Shown piece after piece: positions 58,551 through 64,000 of a DNA stretch of 64,000 bases. The number at the start of each line of letters is the position of its first letter. Within the stretch, counting starts at the first letter, position 1. Source of the DNA: Synchiropus splendidus (lineage: Eukaryota > Chordata > Actinopteri > Syngnathiformes > Callionymidae). The stretch covers positions 21,110,501 to 21,174,500 of the forward strand of contig NC_071342.1 in NCBI RefSeq assembly GCF_027744825.2, written 5' to 3'. The notes below the pieces were generated by a model. It made no database searches and was not told the DNA's origin. It saw only the letters and a list, made by a program, of their open reading frames with translations. Made by a program: the position numbers and the translations under genes.

Positions 58551-61146
58551 CACAGATCAAGTTTCAGATCAAGTCAGTTTGTAGCATCACTTTTGTCTGA
58601 TGTAGTGGAGTCCTCTTTTAACTTCGTTGCCTAAAAGTAGGATAGAAACCACAAGCGAAATCCTTGTAAAGGATCGAAGGATCACGTATGATAATAAAAC
58701 AAATATTTCCGGAAAATTGAATAAATGATTTAATCTCTGAAAAATGTGTATACCGTTTATTTACTCATATATTTGTCTTCAAATGGAAATGGCAAGGGAC
58801 GAACCTATTTGAGGTTTTGTGCTTCAGCAAAATAGGAATTATTTTCCCTTTCCGTGAACGATTTGAGTGAATTTTGTTTGTGATTTAGATTTTATCAAAA
58901 TTCATTCAGATCCAACCTGTATTTATTTAGCATGTGAGCAGAGAAACTGAGTTTTTAATAGTGATTTTTCATATCCACACTGTGGGACTAATAAAGTGAT
59001 CTAATCTAATCCAAAGTGTGTTTTATAAACTCGCTTGTCGGTTCACATATTGCCACTAGATGTCAGTGTTAACCAGCCTACAGTTGGACCATTGAAATCA
59101 TTAACTGCAGCTTCTCCACTCATCGTTCACTAAGGAGCTCAAGGGGGTGAACGACATCTCCTCCTGGTCTAACGCCAGTGGAACTATGTGGTCCAGATGA
59201 GTGACAACTGTGCAGCAGCTGGGTGGTGAGGTAGGTGACCCCCTGAAAACCCTCCCCTCCTTCCCCCATGTCCATTCACACACACAGTTTGTGTGTGACA
59301 GCTGTCAGGGCCCCTCTGGCTCTTACACCCCACCCCTCTTTTTGCACCACACTTCCGAATCATGAGCTCCCAGCACAAGCTCCTGAAGTTTGTATACGAA
59401 TTCCATGTATGATTGATGAAGAATGGAATTCATTTTTCATCAGATGAACACTAGGAAACCCTCAGTTGGAACACTGGGAGACTCAAAGAACCTTGTGTAA
59501 CTGATGAGGCTGCAAACGTGAAAAACAGTTGCTGATAATTTAGACTTTTCACCGCGGGCCACCCATTCTTCTAACCCAGTTCATAACTGCAAGAAAAAAA
59601 GGACTTATATCAGGATGTTGTGGCTCCATGCAAGAATGAAGGAACTAGAATCACACTGTGAAATGGATCATCCGTGCGATATACACACATTTTATTTGAA
59701 GAAGACAAATGACAATAAGCTGTTTTCAGTTATTGATCGATGAAGAAAAAAAATCAATTTTCAATTTTCACTTGTTTTTATGATGACCTTCTATGAATAT
59801 GGAAACCACCTGCAGGACAGGCTGAAAGCAGTCATGAAGGTGTGAGATGAAATGTGTCTAAGGTCATGAAGCTACAGATGGAATTTGCTTTTGTTATCTT
59901 TGTTTTATACTTGTGTTCTGAGAATCCGCGCCTCACTGAATTCTGTGCACACAGGGTTGAGGCCTGCTCTCCAATTGTACTCATTCAGGTTTCAGTTATT
60001 GTATTTTTGCCACCACACCTTTAAAAATATTTTAATATATGCAAAGCAAATGTGAATATATACAATTTAAACAGCTCGCTGAAGCAGCTGTGATGACATT
60101 CCGATGATTGTAAAAGCATCTGTCACTAATATCCGGGACAAAAGGAAGGAAGGAAAACCTCCACTGTTCTGGCTTTAGATGATCAATTTCCCAGTGCGAT
60201 TGTTTTTCCTCCATTCTTGCAGATGTCACATGAGGCCTGAAATCAAAGTTCACCACAGTGTCACAGAGCTGAAAAACTTCAGGACCATGTGTGGAGGTGA
60301 CTCGATCTAGATTCAAACAAGATTACATTCCTGAGGATTCACGTCAGCCGTTTCTACTGAGGACATCAGGGTCGTCACATTGCTGTGTTTCCACCATGAA
60401 GCACGTTGGTTAAGAACATTTTGAATGAATGAATTATGACTTATTTTTTACTTACATTTCTACAGACATTTGCGTCACATATACCGACAAGCTATTTATA
60501 TGTTATATGTTGTTGAAAGTGAAAGAGTGAAGAACAGTTCTTAATATTTCTGTACCATTTTCTCACTTCCTTTTTTCCTCAGTTTTTCAGTGTGATAAGG
60601 ATGGAAGTTCACTGCAGCACTGCCAAGAGGTCAACAATGAAAACAGACGTGTCTCATGAGCAAAGAATTCAATTGAAATATACAAACAAAAGCTTCAAAG
60701 TGAAATACGGAATCACATGCGTTATGACGTATCATATGACATTACGACAGATGCACAAGAGGATATCGTCTCTGTCACTGTCAATGCTACACTATATTCT
60801 ACTGTGATGAACACTGATGTTGAGCTCGAAAAAAGTGCCAATATCAGATGCCACTTGTCGCACAACTGAACTCTGTTTCACTAAACTGAATATCAATGGA
60901 TATGGATTCTCTTTGAGTCACAAAATATGTTTTTTTGTTGACTCATATTCACTACAAAGGTTTGGACTATCATTAAGTTTTAGAGTTGTGGTAACACATG
61001 GGTCCAGCAGAGGGCTCCCTAGTTGTAGACAAACCAGAAAGTCGTCAAATCTGAAAGTCTCTCTGGCGGTTTTCTTCTGGAATCACAGTGACTACCATGA
61101 TTTCATCTCTGCTACAAAGGAAAGTGCCCTGCAATGTTAATTTGTT

Positions 61147-61328
61147 GTTGAGGTTTCATGAAACAGCGTCCTCATTTTTTTAGGCCACCAGATGGCACCG
61201 TCTGGATATGAACTACTAATTCCATGAAACCTCACATCATTTCTAAACCAGGAGCGCCATCTAGTGGACTCTGAAAATCAGGACACTGTATCCTCAAACT
61301 TGCAATACTGTTTCACGATACCTCATCT
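61147..61328. mobile_element. Short inverted-repeat element (MITE-like), copy 2
   Basis: The same family as 54969-55142. The left arm 61147-61204 has GAGGTTTCATGAAACAGCG, CCTCATTTTTT and GGCCACCAGATGGC. The right arm (about 61250-61328) reads, on the opposite strand, the same order ending in CCACTAGATGGCGCTCC. An insertion of about 15 bases lies within the right arm. Confidence 0.72.
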
Positions 61329-62102
61329 ACCCATCACTAAAAGGCAGCTTTACAAGGTGTCCAGTTGTGTCAAAACTCAAAAAGATATATGGGGTTTTCA
61401 ATTCCCTCCATAGGACAGGTAAAACTACAGGTCTGTTCTGCTTTCTCTCTTCTCGTGTTTTTCAAAGTGTAGAGACACAGGTGTCCCGCCAGGTGTCGCT
61501 AAAGTGCAGGCACTGATTCCAAGTGACCAACAGGAGGCAATACAACACTGAACAAGCTCTTGTGGCTGGTGAACTGGAACTTTCTCAAACTTTTTCAACA
61601 CTAAATTAGCAATTTCCTTATTTTCTCTCACATATAACTCTATTGTTTGGTTCATTCTTTTCAATTGTTTTTAAACATGATGCATTGTTTTGGTGTTCTA
61701 ATTCATCAAAAATGGTTTGGTACAAACGTTGGTGGTTTTAACACAAAGAGAATCCTTGTTTTCATACTCAGATTTCATGTTTTTGTGGTGTTAACTGGCT
61801 TCCAAAATACAACCTCAAATGTTCAGAAGTGATATTGTTGAAGAGATTATTAAAAATGCAGGCAAAACCCGCTGTTGTTTTTGTGGTGCTGACAAAGTAA
61901 TGTGTAATCTACCTTAAGTTCTTTTTCAAAATAACTGTGGCAACACAACATTTTGCAACTACTACTACGACAACCACTACAAATAATAACCAGCGTATCG
62001 AAGGCTGTGTATTCGCCCGCTGGAGGAGTTTCAGAATTTGATCGATATCAACTGTTTGCTAATAAAGGATTTCATGAGAACTTCCTCTTATCTCTGTTTT
62101 CA

Positions 62103-62116
62103 TCGCCCCCTGCTGC
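62103..62116 (-). promoter_or_regulatory. CTCF-like motif
   Basis: The minus-strand reading GCAGCAGGGGGCGA matches the CTCF core except at the first and last positions. It is oriented opposite to the sites at 56.3 and 58.5 kb. Confidence 0.45.
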
Positions 62117-63886
62117 AAGTCTGTTGTTTTATTGTGTTCTTGATGGATGGTGGTGATGAAATATGTGACAGTCCCGCCCTCATGTAATCTCTATCACAGT
62201 TCCCATGAATTTTCAATGTTTTGCTGAGGAGTTCAGGAACACAAGCTTGTGTCTGAGCTGGAAACCTCTGGCGTGTCAGTGTCCAGCATGAACATGGGGA
62301 CTGTTCAGAAGGACAGGCAGACAGATAAGAATGTCAATTTTGCTTTTGACTTCCAGCCTCCACGGAAATCATTGATATTTTCTCACTGAACTACAGTTGA
62401 GGCCAACGTGGAGATAAAGAATGAGTCTGAAAAAGCTTTGGAGATAATGAAACTGAGCTCTGCTCTAAAGATTATTGTGATGTTTTGAGAGAAAACGTCA
62501 GAATACTTACACAACAAACATGTCACGTGAGCACCTTTCAGCATCTAAGTTCTAGTTATAGAAAAGTTGAGATCTTTTTGTGGTGATCAAAAATGAGCTG
62601 TGGTTTCGCAGCTCTGAGTTTGTTCTGCTCGCTAAAGTTGCTGACATTCCAGCGCATCACAGCGACCATGAGGTTTGTGGATGAGTCAGAGCTGAGCCGC
62701 TAATTCAAGGAAGTTAATCCAATGATGGGAATGACACAGATTTCCCAGAACAGGCCATCAAAGTGATGAGTCACCCGCACGACAGTAGAGCACCGTGTCC
62801 GCCGCATCAGTGTTCGCGAAATAAATGCCGACTCAACTCTGCTCTGGTGACGGTTTCACAACCAAGCTAGCACGTGTTTCTGGAGCCTTGCGGTTAAGTA
62901 CTCCAGGGGCCTATGACTCCGCATCGGAATTCAGAACTAGCTGAACACATAGTCCCTCGGGGAGTTACACTCTGGAGTTGGACTGGTTTGATTCATTTTG
63001 GTGCCAGATTCCCACCTTAGAACGTCAGGCCACGAGGGACGTGTCTAAATCCTGCTTAGTCTCGGCTTCAGTGACTTTTAGTGGCTGTAAAATCCTTCAA
63101 CCAAACTTTCATTTCTACATTTTTGATTATCTTCACAGCAAGCACTTTTTTAAATCTAATCCTGCTGTTTGACTTCACAGCATCCTCCTTGCAAGACGTC
63201 GGCGTCACCCTCAACTCTGAGGTCATCCTGAGCTGAGCTTCTTCATCTGGACCTGGCTGCAAGCAGAGTGGAGATGATTCCATGTGGAGAACGGAAACAT
63301 CATTGCTATTATTGCGTTAGAAACTGATGCGACCACACAACACTCTCAACAGTTCCGAGTGAATCACCCGTCTAAGATCAGAACAATGGCGGTGATAGTC
63401 CTCCTGGTGAGGCCTCTCAAGGTTGACTGGCTTCACAGGATGTTTCTCATACTTACTTACATACTTGTCAAGTTTATCATACTTCACTTCACCTCGCTGG
63501 CACCGAGGATGTCTGGCTCATCGTCCCTCCTGAAAGGTCCTGTCTCACCGAATGAAAGAGGTCGTAGAGCCACAGAAATGTGCCGTGGTGGCTGCTGACT
63601 CTCAACACGAGGGTTGAGGCGACTACTCTGGAGAAACTGTACTCTCTCCCTCCGCCCTCTGGTTTCTTCCCAAGGTGTATGCTGAGTCTAGGCGGCCTCC
63701 ACATGGAGACACACATTTTCCTATCAGATATTTTCTCCAGCCGGTTTCAAAGATGCGCTCCATAAAAGCAGCGCAGAACATATGCCAGACCTGCAGTTAG
63801 CGCTGTAAAGCTGTAATAACAAATGAACAAGGCAGTAGCAGCATAGGATAAAAAAAAGGGACATGAGGCGAAGCGGTGCGAGGCTG

Positions 63887-63900
63887 CACAGCAGGGGGCA
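63887..63900 (+). promoter_or_regulatory. CTCF-like motif
   Basis: CACAGCAGGGGGCA is a partial match to the CTCF core; the central AGCAGGGGGCA is intact. Confidence 0.35.
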
Positions 63901-64000
63901 AATCGAACTCAGGCCACCAAGAAAAGAACCCGCAGTGTGAAACTGCCCGATTCAAATGACTTCAGTGATCAATGATGGATAATACGTGTGAAATACTTTA

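Larger units (their letters stand above)
47300..64000. other. Region upstream of INPP5A, no gene recognised
   Basis: No exon of a known family could be recognised on either strand. The region contains LINE remnants (47.74-47.86, 52.39-52.68, 53.0-53.19 and 54.79-55.42 kb), two inverted-repeat elements (54.97-55.14 and 61.15-61.33 kb), one terminal-inverted-repeat transposon (57.11-57.56 kb), enhancer-like blocks (51.49-51.69, 54.34-54.60 and 55.73-56.11 kb) and CTCF-like motifs (56.3, 58.5, 62.1 and 63.9 kb). The parts 48-51, 58.6-61 and 62.2-64 kb are otherwise unassigned AT-rich sequence. A neighbouring gene with small exons could still be missed. Confidence 0.6.

Noticed and set aside
1..64000. 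tRNA, rRNA, microRNA, CRISPR or bacterial-type operons
   Set aside because: No cloverleaf with both A and B boxes, no rRNA segment, no regular spacer array and no dense same-strand ORFs were seen; the few hairpins found are too short for microRNA precursors.

Overview
This window looks like nuclear DNA of a ray-finned (teleost) fish. It carries split vertebrate coding exons with GT/AG introns, a CpG-rich promoter, no bacterial-style gene packing, and remnants of several interspersed repeat families typical of teleosts (LINE reverse transcriptase pieces, hAT-like fragments, short inverted-repeat elements, GT/TG microsatellites). The species cannot be named from the sequence alone.

One gene is supported. 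It is INPP5A, the type I inositol-polyphosphate 5-phosphatase, on the minus strand. The window holds its promoter/CpG island (about 46.8-47.3 kb) and its first four coding exons: 46747-46818, 25295-25336, 16748-16848 and 15583-15670. Spliced, they give 303 nt (101 codons) in one open frame with consistent splice phases. Intron 1 is 21.4 kb, intron 2 is 8.4 kb and intron 3 is 1.1 kb. Intron 4 is at least 15.6 kb and runs off the low-coordinate end. The rest of the enzyme, including most of its catalytic residues and the C-terminus, lies outside the window.

Intron 4 (1-15.6 kb) is the most striking non-coding part. It contains several blocks of high-complexity sequence with homeodomain-type TAATTA cores that read like conserved non-coding elements. 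Among them is a pair of 92-94 bp elements, 89 percent identical and 660 bp apart, at 9.74 and 10.40 kb. Intron 3 and intron 1 carry more repeat remnants. Intron 2 has two further enhancer-like blocks near 18.5-19.5 kb. The region upstream of the promoter (47.3-64 kb) shows no recognisable exon. It holds LINE debris, two copies of a short inverted-repeat element whose arms each contain a CTCF-like core, a DNA transposon with perfect 26-bp ends at 57.1-57.6 kb, and several strong isolated CTCF-like motifs.

The layout suggests a signalling gene whose large introns hold long-range regulatory sequence, bounded upstream by candidate insulator sites. In human, INPP5A neighbours the homeobox gene NKX6-2; that the intronic blocks serve such a neighbour is inference. 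I found no clearly novel multi-gene system. The duplicated intronic element and the CTCF-core-bearing inverted-repeat family deserve the closest look.
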